A stretch of DNA of 64,000 nucleotides from JBKBIP01 sp046297495 (GTDB lineage: Bacteria; Planctomycetota; Planctomycetia; Gemmatales; Gemmataceae): positions 17,263 to 81,262 of the forward strand of contig JBKBIP010000027.1 of the NCBI GenBank assembly GCA_046297495.1, in the 5' to 3' direction. Of this stretch, positions 18,137 through 25,684 are shown in pieces (within the stretch, counting starts at the first letter, position 1; the number at the start of each line of letters is the position of its first letter). The translations under genes were made by a program, and so were the position numbers. Under the pieces are notes generated by a model. That model was not told the DNA's origin. It ran no database searches and saw nothing but the letters and a program-made list of their open reading frames with translations.

Positions 18137-18512
18137 GCGCGGCAAGAAACTATCCGAGAGGGACCGTGGAGCTGTCGGCGACCCGCGGAAAAATTTGGTT
18201 GCCGCGAATCAACGTCAATTGCATAGCATCAATGCCACGGTTTATCGGGACACGTTCACACACACCCAATACCCACCAACAAGCGCGCCAAGGCAAGGCC
18301 GGTCTTCAAGGAAGCGGATCGCAATGGCGGAATGGGGAGAGCGGTCGAAATGGGCACAGGAAGCCCCGGCGCATCGTCACCGGACACGCTCCGTGACAAA
18401 TTCAACTGCTTGAATTGTACTTTCCATTGCGTTGATCCATAAAATAATTCTTCCCTGTTTGGATTTCGTTTCTCTTGATCATGGGGAGTGGCATGTGATC
18501 ATGGGGAGTGGC
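18137..18512. other. Intergenic region with a duplicated start site at its end
   Basis: About 375 bases. No gene is supported up to 18475; the last 40 bases hold the tandem repeat described separately. No clear promoter or terminator was picked out. Confidence 0.4.
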
Positions 18513-18515
18513 ATG
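18476..18515 (+). repeat. Perfect 20-bp tandem duplication of a ribosome site and start codon
   Basis: TGATCATGGGGAGTGGCATG occurs twice in direct tandem. Each copy holds GGGGAG followed by ATG. The first GGGGAG-ATG is followed at once by TGA (ATGTGA, 18493-18498); the second opens the DUF480 gene at 18513. Confidence 0.9.
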
Positions 18516-19208
18516 GCGGATGAACCCCATCAACCGGCTGGCCCACCGTGGCCGGCATGGTCGTTGTTGGAACGGCGCGTTCTGGGCGTGCTGGTCGAGA
18601 AGCAGAAGACCACGCCGGACATTTACCCGCTGAGTCTCAATGCCTTGACAACGGGTTGCAATCAGAAATCGAACCGCGATCCGATCCTGGATTTGTCGGA
18701 TGTGGTGGTCGAGGATACGTTGGTTGGCTTGCAGAAAGCGGGCTTGGCGATTCGCATTAGCGGCGGGCGCGTCGAAAAATGGCGGCACAATCTGTATGAC
18801 GCGTGGCGCGTGAGCAAGGCGGAAATGGCCATCTTGGCGGAATTGCTGCTGCGCGGACCGCAAACCGAAGGGGAGCTGCGCTCGCGCGTCCAGCGCATGG
18901 AACCCATCGACGACCTAGACCAGCTGCGGGTCCTGCTGCAACCGCTGGCCGAACGGCAGCTGGTGATTTATCTCTCCCCACCGGGACGGCGCGGCACCAT
19001 GCTGACACATGGCTTTCATCCAGTGGAGGAACTCGACCGGCTGCGGGAGAAATGGCAAGAGGGCGGCAGTGAAGCCAGCGTGACGGCCGCGCCGACGGCG
19101 GCTCTCCCCGCGCGTGGCCCCTCTTACGAAGCCCGCCTCGCCGCCTTGGAAGCGACCGTCGCCGAGCTGGTCGAGCAAGTGCGGCAATTGAAGGAATTGA
19201 TAGAATGA
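18513..19208 (+). CDS. DUF480 (YceH-like) protein
   Basis: A 231-residue protein of the YceH/DUF480 family, two winged-helix modules of unknown role. Seen: LLERRVLGVLVEKQKTTPD, YPLSLNALTTGCNQKSNRDP (the family signature), LRGPQTEGELRSR, and a C-terminal coiled coil (LAALEATVAELVEQVRQL) like that in longer members. The start at 18513 has GGGGAG at the right distance; an upstream in-frame ATG at 18432 has none. Confidence 0.9.
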   Translation: MADEPHQPAGPPWPAWSLLERRVLGVLVEKQKTTPDIYPLSLNALTTGCNQKSNRDPILDLSDVVVEDTLVGLQKAGLAIRISGGRVEKWRHNLYDAWRVSKAEMAILAELLLRGPQTEGELRSRVQRMEPIDDLDQLRVLLQPLAERQLVIYLSPPGRRGTMLTHGFHPVEELDRLREKWQEGGSEASVTAAPTAALPARGPSYEARLAALEATVAELVEQVRQLKELIE

Positions 19209-19303
19209 GCAAGGAAAGGTCCTCGCGCCACGGATTCATCGGTTCGCGCACGCCGTTGCTTGTCCGCGCGGGATGATTCATTGAGAAACTGAGGACAGCG
19301 AAA

Positions 19304-20152
19304 GTGTCTGACGGCACCACTATGCGACAACGGTTGAACAAATACCTGGCCCATGCGGGGGTCGGCTCCCGGCGGCACTGTGAGGAGCTGGTCCGCGCTG
19401 GCCGGGTGTCGATTGATGGCCAAGTGGTGCGCGAGCTGGGCACGCACGTCGAGGACGATCAGCAGGTGTGCGTCGATGGCCAACCGCTCCATTCCGAACG
19501 GCTGGTGTATTGGCTCGTTCACAAGCCGCGCGGGCATCTCTGCACCAATCATGATCCCGCCGGACGGCCGTTGGCCATCGACTTGGTGCCGCACGTGCCG
19601 CAGCGCGTGTACACCGTGGGTCGGCTGGACGAAGCCAGCGAAGGCTTGTTGCTGCTCACTAACGACGGCGATTTGGCATTTCGGTTGACGCACCCCCGCT
19701 ATGGCGTGCCGAAAACGTACTTGGTGCAGGTCGCCGGCCATCCTTCCGCGGACGACTTGCACCGGCTGACCGAAGGAGTTTGGATTAGCGCGGGCCGGGT
19801 CCGGGCCAAGTATGCGCGGCGTCTCAAGCGTCAGGGGGATAGCACTTGGCTGCGGATCGTCTTGTGCGAAGGGAAAAACCGCGAGATTCGCCGGATGTTG
19901 GCCAAGCTGGGGCATAAGGTCTTGCGGCTGCGGCGAATCGCCTTGGGGCCTGTGCAGCTCGACCGCTTGCCCAAGGGTAAGGCCCGCCGGTTGAACATGG
20001 CCGAAGTCCAAGCATTGCGCTATGCCGCGACGAAACGCAGCAAGGACGAGAGTGACCCCGCGACGCCGGAAAAGAAACCATCCCAACGGCGGTGGGCTTC
20101 CGATGACAAAAAAATGCCATCATCGCGGCGTGGCGCGCGGCGGCGCGAGTGA
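19304..20152 (+). CDS. RsuA/RluB/RluE-type rRNA pseudouridine synthase
   Basis: A 282-residue enzyme that isomerises uridine in rRNA. Seen: S4 domain RLNKYLAHAGVGSRRHCEEL, catalytic Asp region YTVGRLDEASEGLLLLTND, KTYLVQVAG, and EGKNREIRRMLAKLGHKV. The C-terminal 40 residues are Lys/Arg-rich (KRSKDESDPATPEKKPSQRR) and probably bind RNA. Subfamily (RluB versus RsuA) cannot be fixed by eye. GTG 19304 is the reported start; ATG 19322 just before the S4 domain is an alternative. It overlaps pyrK by four bases. Confidence 0.92.
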   Translation: MSDGTTMRQRLNKYLAHAGVGSRRHCEELVRAGRVSIDGQVVRELGTHVEDDQQVCVDGQPLHSERLVYWLVHKPRGHLCTNHDPAGRPLAIDLVPHVPQRVYTVGRLDEASEGLLLLTNDGDLAFRLTHPRYGVPKTYLVQVAGHPSADDLHRLTEGVWISAGRVRAKYARRLKRQGDSTWLRIVLCEGKNREIRRMLAKLGHKVLRLRRIALGPVQLDRLPKGKARRLNMAEVQALRYAATKRSKDESDPATPEKKPSQRRWASDDKKMPSSRRGARRRE

Positions 20153-21003
20153 ACCCTGTATTTCCTCATGATCCCATGTTTCAACAATATAGCGCCGACG
20201 TCATCGAGAATCTCCGCATCGCGGAACGGACCTATCGCTTGCGGTTGCAGACCCCCGCGTTGGCGGCGGCCATCCGGCCTGGTCAGTTCGTCATGCTGCG
20301 GACCATCGGCGGCGGCGATCCCTTGCTGGGCCGGCCGTTCGCCTTGTACGACACGGTGCTCGACGCGGACGGACAGCCGAGCGCCATCGATATAGTGTAT
20401 CTCGTCATCGGCAAGATGACGGGGCTGCTGGCGCGGCTTACCGGTGGGGATCGGTTGAGCGTGTGGGGACCGTTGGGCAATGGTTTTCCTGATCTGAGCG
20501 GCCGCAAGCAGGTGGCGTTGGTGGCTGGAGGCATCGGGCAAACTCCTTTCCTGGCCCATGTCCGAGCGTTGTTGGGGACGCGCGGCTACGGTGGCCAACC
20601 AGCCCGGCGTCAGGTCGAACAGGTGTCCCTGTACTACGGTTCGCGCTCAGCGGCTCTGTTGGCAGGGGTGGCCGATTTCGAGAATGCCGGCGCCTCGGTT
20701 CACCTGGCCACCGATGACGGCAGCCTGGGATTTCATGGCACGGTCACGTCCTTGTTGGAACGACATCCCCTCCCCGATCACATCATCGGCTGCGGCCCCG
20801 AGCCGATGATGCGGGCGCTGGCGGCGTTGGCGCGCCGCTGGCGAACGCCGTGTCATCTCTCCCTGGAAACGCCCATGGCCTGTGGTGTCGGCATCTGTTT
20901 TAGCTGCGTGGTGCCAATCCGCACGACGGACGGTTGGGATTACCGCCGGGTGTGCCTCGACGGCCCCATCTTCGATGCTGCTAGCTTGGCGGAGTATGAA
21001 TGA
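20149..21003 (+). CDS. pyrK: Dihydroorotate dehydrogenase electron-transfer subunit
   Basis: A 284-residue FAD and [2Fe-2S] protein that passes electrons from PyrD to NAD+ in pyrimidine synthesis. Seen: RPGQFVMLRT, RPFALYDT, the NAD-binding VALVAGGIGQTPFLAHVRAL, and the cluster ligands in ACGVGICFSCVVP plus the later Cys of RRVCLDGPIF. Start is GTG within the GTGA overlap with the upstream gene, or ATG 20176. The coupling to an rRNA enzyme gene is positional only; pyrD is not in the window. Confidence 0.93.
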   Translation: MNPVFPHDPMFQQYSADVIENLRIAERTYRLRLQTPALAAAIRPGQFVMLRTIGGGDPLLGRPFALYDTVLDADGQPSAIDIVYLVIGKMTGLLARLTGGDRLSVWGPLGNGFPDLSGRKQVALVAGGIGQTPFLAHVRALLGTRGYGGQPARRQVEQVSLYYGSRSAALLAGVADFENAGASVHLATDDGSLGFHGTVTSLLERHPLPDHIIGCGPEPMMRALAALARRWRTPCHLSLETPMACGVGICFSCVVPIRTTDGWDYRRVCLDGPIFDAASLAEYE

Positions 21004-21120
21004 AATGGTTCTACCCTTCGATCCCCAGGGATCGGCCTTGGGTAAGTTCGTTCTGCTTTCCTCTTTTCCCAACTCCGGCGGCCAGTTAAGCTGGCGAAGT
21101 GAGTTCGTCTATGTGATCTG

Positions 21121-21141
21121 GGCGAGAGGGTGGCTCTCGCC
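21121..21141. terminator. Hairpin after pyrK
   Basis: Perfect 8-bp stem GGCGAGAG / CTCTCGCC with a 5-base loop, between pyrK and the next gene. No T-run follows, so termination is uncertain. Confidence 0.4.
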
Positions 21142-21171
21142 GGGACTCTCTATATCTTGAGGATACGGACT

Positions 21172-21444
21172 ATGTCAAAACGTATGCAACTGGCGCTGAT
21201 TGGCTTGGCCTGTTTCGTGTTGGGAGCGTTGCTGGCTCCGGAATTGCCCTTCGTTCACGCTCAACAAGGCGCGAAAAGCCCGACCTGGCTGCACGGGCTG
21301 GACCTGCGCGTTCGTAAAGGGGGACAGAAAGACTTTGACAAGGACACGCCCAAGTACGGCGTGGAAGTCTTCCGCGACGAGAACAACAAGAACTTGGTGT
21401 ACATTTCCGAAACCGGCTCGATTGCCGTCGTCCCCGCCAAGTGA
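21172..21444 (+). CDS. Small exported protein of unknown function
   Basis: A 90-residue protein with a signal peptide (RMQLALIGLACFVLGALLA, cleavage near FVHAQQ) and a short soluble part: LDLRVRKGGQKDFDKDTPK then VEVFRDENNKNLVYISE. Start ATG 21172 follows TTGAGGATACGG (GAGGA ribosome site). I recall similar small exported proteins in Gemmata relatives but no function. It ends at a strong terminator. Confidence 0.75.
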   Translation: MSKRMQLALIGLACFVLGALLAPELPFVHAQQGAKSPTWLHGLDLRVRKGGQKDFDKDTPKYGVEVFRDENNKNLVYISETGSIAVVPAK

Positions 21445-21474
21445 TACACTCATCTATAGGTAGAAACGATGCGG

Positions 21475-21512
21475 ACGCCAGAGAAGCACGCGCTTCCCTG
21501 GCGTGCTTTATC
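21475..21512 (+). terminator. Strong intrinsic terminator
   Basis: ACGCCAGAGAAGC / GCTTCCCTGGCGT pairs with one mismatch around loop ACGC, followed by GCTTTATC. It ends the small exported-protein gene. Confidence 0.7.
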
Positions 21513-21592
21513 TAACCCACACGCCATCGACTCGCCCCCTATCGGCACGAGAAGATTCCGCGGAATCTCTTGTTTGCGGAAGGAGGCCGGCC

Positions 21593-21790
21593 ATTATCAA
21601 GTGCAGCTTCTGTGAACAGCCCCTGGTGTGCAAGTCCTGTCAGCAGCCGTTCCGACCCAAGAGCAGCGACCATCATATCGGCGTGTATCAGCCCGACATG
21701 ATCGTTTACTGTCCCGAATGTCATAAAGTGCTGGTCTGTCGCGGGTGCGGCTTCGTCTATGGCGAGGTCCGCGACGATGAACCGATGTGA
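21593..21790 (+). CDS. Small zinc-ribbon protein, probable non-ATG start
   Basis: About 65 residues with four paired-Cys knuckles: KCSFCEQPLVCKSCQQPF and, later, YCPECHKVLVCRGCGF. This is a double zinc ribbon; role unknown. AGGAGG at 21581-21586 is followed by ATT (21593) and ATC (21596) in the coding frame and no in-frame ATG, GTG or TTG lies between it and the ribbon. The only conventional in-frame start, GTG 21503, is inside the upstream terminator hairpin. I therefore place the start at ATT 21593. Confidence 0.6.
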   Translation: MIKCSFCEQPLVCKSCQQPFRPKSSDHHIGVYQPDMIVYCPECHKVLVCRGCGFVYGEVRDDEPM

Positions 21791-21831
21791 GGGGCATTGC
21801 CAGGGACCTCACGGCCGCCGCGCGTCCACCC

Positions 21832-22755
21832 TCAAGCCAACGGGTGCTCGTAGCCTTGTGGTTGCAGGACGTGGCGTTGTCCCTGCTCCTCTAGCCAAAA
21901 GCCGGTCTCGACGCATTCGCCGATGGCTGTCAGCGTGATGCCCAGAACGGGTTGATCGCGCAGTAAGCGTTCGGCGTCAGTGGCAGAGAGGGCCAAGACC
22001 AGCTCGAAATCCTCGCCATCGCTCAAGGCATGTTGTAGTGGGGAAAGGTGATCGTTCAGCTGGTGAGCGTCGTCGCTAATGGGAATCGCCTCCGCGCGGA
22101 GCACGGCGCCGCAGCCGCTTTCTTGACATATCCGCCACACATCCAGCGATAAGCCATCGCTAATGTCGATCATGGCATGCAGGTCGGCCAGCTCGTGGAG
22201 TCGCAACGCTTCGTGGACGCGCGGCGTGAAGGTCAAATGCTTGCCGCGGATGCTGCCGCCCAAGGGACCCGTGACCAGGAGCCAATCCCCCGGCTGGGCG
22301 CCGGCGCGGCGCACCGGCCCCCGCGCGGTGGCTTCCCCCAATACCGTCACCGAGATGACCAACGGCCCATCCCAGCTGTTGGTGTCCCCTCCCACGATGG
22401 CGGTGGCGAAAGCGTCCGCCAGCTCGCGCAAGCCGGCGTACAATTCCTCGGCGAGGGCTTGTCCTCCTCGGCGCGGCAAGCCGACGCTTACCACGGCGGC
22501 CACGGGACGGCCCGCCATGGCAGCGATGTCGCTGAGATTCACCGCCATCGCCTTGCGTCCCACCTGGCGTGGTCCCGCCTCGGCCAACCGAAAGCAGCTT
22601 CCTTCCAACAGCATGTCCGTGGTGATCAGGCAGGACGGCCCGTTTCCCCACGCCAAGGCGGCGGCATCATCCCCCGGCCCCAGCAAGACGCGCTCTTGGG
22701 CCGGTGTCCGCCGGCGCAGCCAATCGATGAATGCTAATTCGCCGTGGTCTGGCAT
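21832..22755 (-). CDS. thiL: Thiamine-monophosphate kinase
   Basis: A 307-residue enzyme of the PurM/ThiL fold making thiamine diphosphate from the monophosphate. Seen: GPGDDAAAL, TTDMLLEGSCF, LSDIAAMAGRPVAAVVSVGL split, IVGGDTNSWDGPLVISVTVLG split, and MIDISDGLSLD, then LSDGEDFELVLAL. All metal and ATP-site acidic motifs are present. Divergent from the kinase gene at 22945. Confidence 0.95.
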   Translation of the reverse strand: MPDHGELAFIDWLRRRTPAQERVLLGPGDDAAALAWGNGPSCLITTDMLLEGSCFRLAEAGPRQVGRKAMAVNLSDIAAMAGRPVAAVVSVGLPRRGGQALAEELYAGLRELADAFATAIVGGDTNSWDGPLVISVTVLGEATARGPVRRAGAQPGDWLLVTGPLGGSIRGKHLTFTPRVHEALRLHELADLHAMIDISDGLSLDVWRICQESGCGAVLRAEAIPISDDAHQLNDHLSPLQHALSDGEDFELVLALSATDAERLLRDQPVLGITLTAIGECVETGFWLEEQGQRHVLQPQGYEHPLA

Positions 22756-22944
22756 CAGACACTCCTTCGGTTGTGGAGACTCGCACCTGCCGGCGAAAGC
22801 AGGATGATTTGCTCTTTACGGCGGCTCCCGTTAAGATGAGCAAAATGGCAGCGTCCTCCGACGTATTCGTTTGCTCCTGGTCCCCCTGAGCTTCGCAAGG
22901 AGTAGGCCAGGGGCACACCAAAGCCTGTACGGAGAGAGCAAAGC

Positions 22945-24570
22945 ATGGACCATGTGTCCCAGGTTGGCGCTACCTCCGCCGCCGCCGGCGCGCCGGTGGA
23001 AGGACCGGACCTGACTGGGCAAACGCTGGGTGACTTTCGCGTCTTGCGGCGGCTGGGCCAAGGGGGCATGGGGCAAGTGTACCTGGCCGAGCAGCTATCC
23101 CTCAAGCGCAAGGTGGCGCTGAAAATCCTGCGCCCCGATCTGGCCGCCAATCCGACCGCCTTGAAGCGTTTCCAGGCCGAGGCCGAGGCGGTCGCGCGCA
23201 TCAATCACGCCAACATCGTGCAAGTGTACGCCATCGGCACGGCAAATGGCCAGCATTACATGGCGTTGGAATACGTCGATGGCCGCAACCTGCGCGACTA
23301 TCTGGCCAAGAAAGGCCCCCCCGACGTTCTGCCCGCCGTGAGCATTATGCGCCAGGTGGCCGCCGCCTTGCAACGGGCTAGCGAACAGGGGATCGTTCAC
23401 CGGGACATCAAACCGGAAAACATCCTGATCACGCGCCAGGGGGAGGTCAAGGTCACGGATTTTGGCTTATCGCGCTGTTTCGCCGGGGACCGGCTCCCCA
23501 TGAACCTCACCCAAAGCGGCGTCACCATGGGGACGCCGTTGTACATGAGTCCCGAACAGGTGCAAGGCAAGGACATCGATCCGCGTAGCGACATCTATTC
23601 GCTGGGTGTCACCAGTTATCATTTATTGTCCGGCCAGCCGCCGTACCGGGGCCAGTCGGCTTTTGACGTGGCGGTCCAGCACGTCCACGGCGAGCCGGAG
23701 CCGCTGAGCGCGATGCGTCCCGATCTGCCGCCCGAATTGACGGCCATCATTCACAAGATGATGGCCAAGGATCCGGCCCAGCGTTATCAAACCGGCCGCG
23801 AGCTGCTGCTCGATTTGACACGCTTGCGGGAAATGCTGAGCGGCGGGCCGAATGAGGCCACTGGCGGCGCGAGCGGCCACATCGCGGTCCCTCTGGCCAC
23901 GTCTAGTGTTCGTTTGCCAGTCTTGAGTAATTCCGGCTCGACAGCGCTGGCCGCCGCGACCCCGCGCCGCTGGCGCTGGTTGATCGTGGCGCTGGTGCTG
24001 GCCCTGATTCTCGGCTCCGCTTTGTCGTTGCTGCGTCATGGCATCGCGCGGTTCCCTTGGTCGGCCGAACCGGTGGCGCCGCGGGCCGTGGTTCAACCAG
24101 ACCCGGCCCAGACGCACGAAGAGCAGCTCTGGATCAAAGTTCGTCAGCCCTTCACGGTGGACGATCCCCAACAGTTGCGGGCCGCCTTGGAAGCGCGCAT
24201 CGATCTGGCTTTATTTTACCTCGAACACCGGCGGTTACAGCAAGCCCAGCAATTCGCCGTTGAAGAGCTGATCGACAATCCGAGTCGAATCGAAGCGTTT
24301 CGCACCTTGGGGTTTCTCACACAAGCGATGGTGTTGGCCTTTCAGGACCAGGCGGAAAAATCCAATCTCGAAATGCTGAAACTCATGGGACCGCGCGGAC
24401 GCGAGAGTTTTTGGAGAGGGGACGAGCATCAATGGCTGTTTCATCACGCGGCCTTGCGGGCCATGCTGGCCGAGGCCTTGACTCACAATGCCCGCAATCT
24501 GGGAAGCGATTTGCCCCCGCCGCTCGAGCGCCTGCGCCGCATTCCCTACAATCGTCGGCCAATGCCATGA
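22945..24570 (+). CDS. Membrane Ser/Thr protein kinase
   Basis: A 541-residue Hanks-type kinase. Seen: RRLGQGGMGQVYLAEQ, KVALKILRP, HRDIKPENILI, TDFGLSRCF, YMSPEQVQGKDIDPRSDIYS, and QRYQTGRELLLDL at the end of the domain (about residue 295). One transmembrane helix near 343-365 (WLIVALVLALILGSALSLL) leads to a roughly 175-residue alpha-helical extracytoplasmic part of no family I know (LEARIDLALFYLEHRRLQQA, tetratricopeptide-like). Start ATG 22945 follows GGAGAGAGC. Single gene. Confidence 0.92.
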   Translation: MDHVSQVGATSAAAGAPVEGPDLTGQTLGDFRVLRRLGQGGMGQVYLAEQLSLKRKVALKILRPDLAANPTALKRFQAEAEAVARINHANIVQVYAIGTANGQHYMALEYVDGRNLRDYLAKKGPPDVLPAVSIMRQVAAALQRASEQGIVHRDIKPENILITRQGEVKVTDFGLSRCFAGDRLPMNLTQSGVTMGTPLYMSPEQVQGKDIDPRSDIYSLGVTSYHLLSGQPPYRGQSAFDVAVQHVHGEPEPLSAMRPDLPPELTAIIHKMMAKDPAQRYQTGRELLLDLTRLREMLSGGPNEATGGASGHIAVPLATSSVRLPVLSNSGSTALAAATPRRWRWLIVALVLALILGSALSLLRHGIARFPWSAEPVAPRAVVQPDPAQTHEEQLWIKVRQPFTVDDPQQLRAALEARIDLALFYLEHRRLQQAQQFAVEELIDNPSRIEAFRTLGFLTQAMVLAFQDQAEKSNLEMLKLMGPRGRESFWRGDEHQWLFHHAALRAMLAEALTHNARNLGSDLPPPLERLRRIPYNRRPMP

Positions 24571-24576
24571 AAACCA

Positions 24577-24617
24577 CGCAAGCCGGGACGCTCGTCAAGA
24601 GCAGGTCCCGGCTTGCG
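24577..24617. terminator. Perfect 13-bp hairpin after the kinase
   Basis: CGCAAGCCGGGAC (24577-24589) and GTCCCGGCTTGCG (24605-24617) pair perfectly. It lies just past the kinase stop; no T-run follows. Confidence 0.5.
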
Positions 24618-24750
24618 CGAGTGGGATGGCGAGTTGCTTTGGCAACTCAGTCTAGGTCCTTGACTATCGCTGCCGGTGGGATCGGTGCCGGAGTCAGCGC
24701 GGTGAGGATGAATACCTCTGAGCAGCCATAACTTGTCCATCAATGGGCGA

Positions 24751-24772
24751 GCGGAATTCTTGCGAATTCCGC
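24751..24772 (-). terminator. Hairpin downstream of the Cys-rich gene
   Basis: GCGGAATTC and GAATTCCGC form a perfect 9-bp stem around TTGC, about 40 bases past the stop of the minus-strand Cys-rich gene. Confidence 0.45.
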
Positions 24773-24810
24773 GGGGATGGACTTACTGGTCGCGGTAACA
24801 CTTCCCTTGC

Positions 24811-25296
24811 TTAGAAGGGGGACGCTTCGTAGTGCGGCGTCGAAACCGGGGTGACTTGAACGGGAGCCACCGAAGTCCCCTTCGTCGCTTCATCCCCCAT
24901 CGGCATCTGCTTGGGGGGACCGATCTTTTCGGCTTCCGGCGCGGCTTCGGCGGGAGCGCCGCAGGAACCACAAGCGTGGTGGCAGCCGCAGTAGTTGCAG
25001 CAGCAATTGCAACGCGGAGCGCCACAGGCATTACGGAACGCATTGATGCGATCGCGCAGGGTCGGACGGCAGCAGCAGCAGCCACAATCGCAGCAGCCAC
25101 AGCCGCAGCAAGAACCACACGCATTGCGGAACGCCTCGAAGCGTTCCCGCAGGGTCGGACGGCAGCAGCAGCAACCGTAGTTGCAGCAGCTATGGCAGGG
25201 AGCGCAACACGCTGGGGCGCAGCAGCTGCCACCGCAGCACGACGGATCGGCACCGGCGAACCAGGCCGTAGTTACCAGCAAAAATGCAGTACTCAC
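24811..25296 (-). CDS. Exported Cys-rich repeat protein
   Basis: A 161-residue exported protein with about 35 cysteines. Seen: signal MSTAFLLVTTAWFAGA, then CC-rich blocks and two near-identical units, CCCCRPTLRERFEAFRNACG and CCCCRPTLRDRINAFRNACG, separated by more CxC/CC runs. The C-terminal third (from about 115) is Cys-free and Pro/Glu-rich. Such units may bind metals or crosslink at the cell surface; I know no functional family. The GTG at 25296 is chosen because ACGGAGG lies seven bases upstream; a TTG 54 bases earlier would add a very basic stretch. Confidence 0.8.
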   Translation of the reverse strand: MSTAFLLVTTAWFAGADPSCCGGSCCAPACCAPCHSCCNYGCCCCRPTLRERFEAFRNACGSCCGCGCCDCGCCCCRPTLRDRINAFRNACGAPRCNCCCNYCGCHHACGSCGAPAEAAPEAEKIGPPKQMPMGDEATKGTSVAPVQVTPVSTPHYEASPF

Positions 25297-25684
25297 TAGC
25301 AATCCTCCGTTTGGGATTCTCTTTCGACGTTTCGTGCGTCGAGGCCGCAACGACCGGGAGACCCCGCCATGGGGAAGCCTACCAGCCTGTGCCTTACCCA
25401 GTTATCGAGATCGATGAAAAACCAGCAACTCGTCGCTCTCACCCATGAGAGCCTTGCTTGGCTGACTTCTGTATCTAATTTCGGCCAACACTCTTTCGGG
25501 CTTTACCACTTTGGTGGCGGGAGTGGAAAATGTTGAGGTAAAATTGCGTGGAGTTCTCTTAAAACAACTGTCCCAGCGCGTGTAGGATCAAGTGAAAATG
25601 GGAAAGAGAGGAAGAGGGCTTGACGAACCAGCACGATTTCCGCTTCATGATAGCCCCCAGCGCTCCTAACCCCCGTATGAGGAT
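25297..25684. other. Intergenic region between divergent Cys-rich and recJ genes
   Basis: About 390 bases. It must contain both promoters, but I see no convincing box pair and no gene. Confidence 0.4.

Noticed and set aside
24783..25253. Ala/Arg-rich open frame overlapping the Cys-rich gene
   Set aside because: It is the same DNA in another frame; only the Cys-rich frame has a signal peptide, repeats and a ribosome site.
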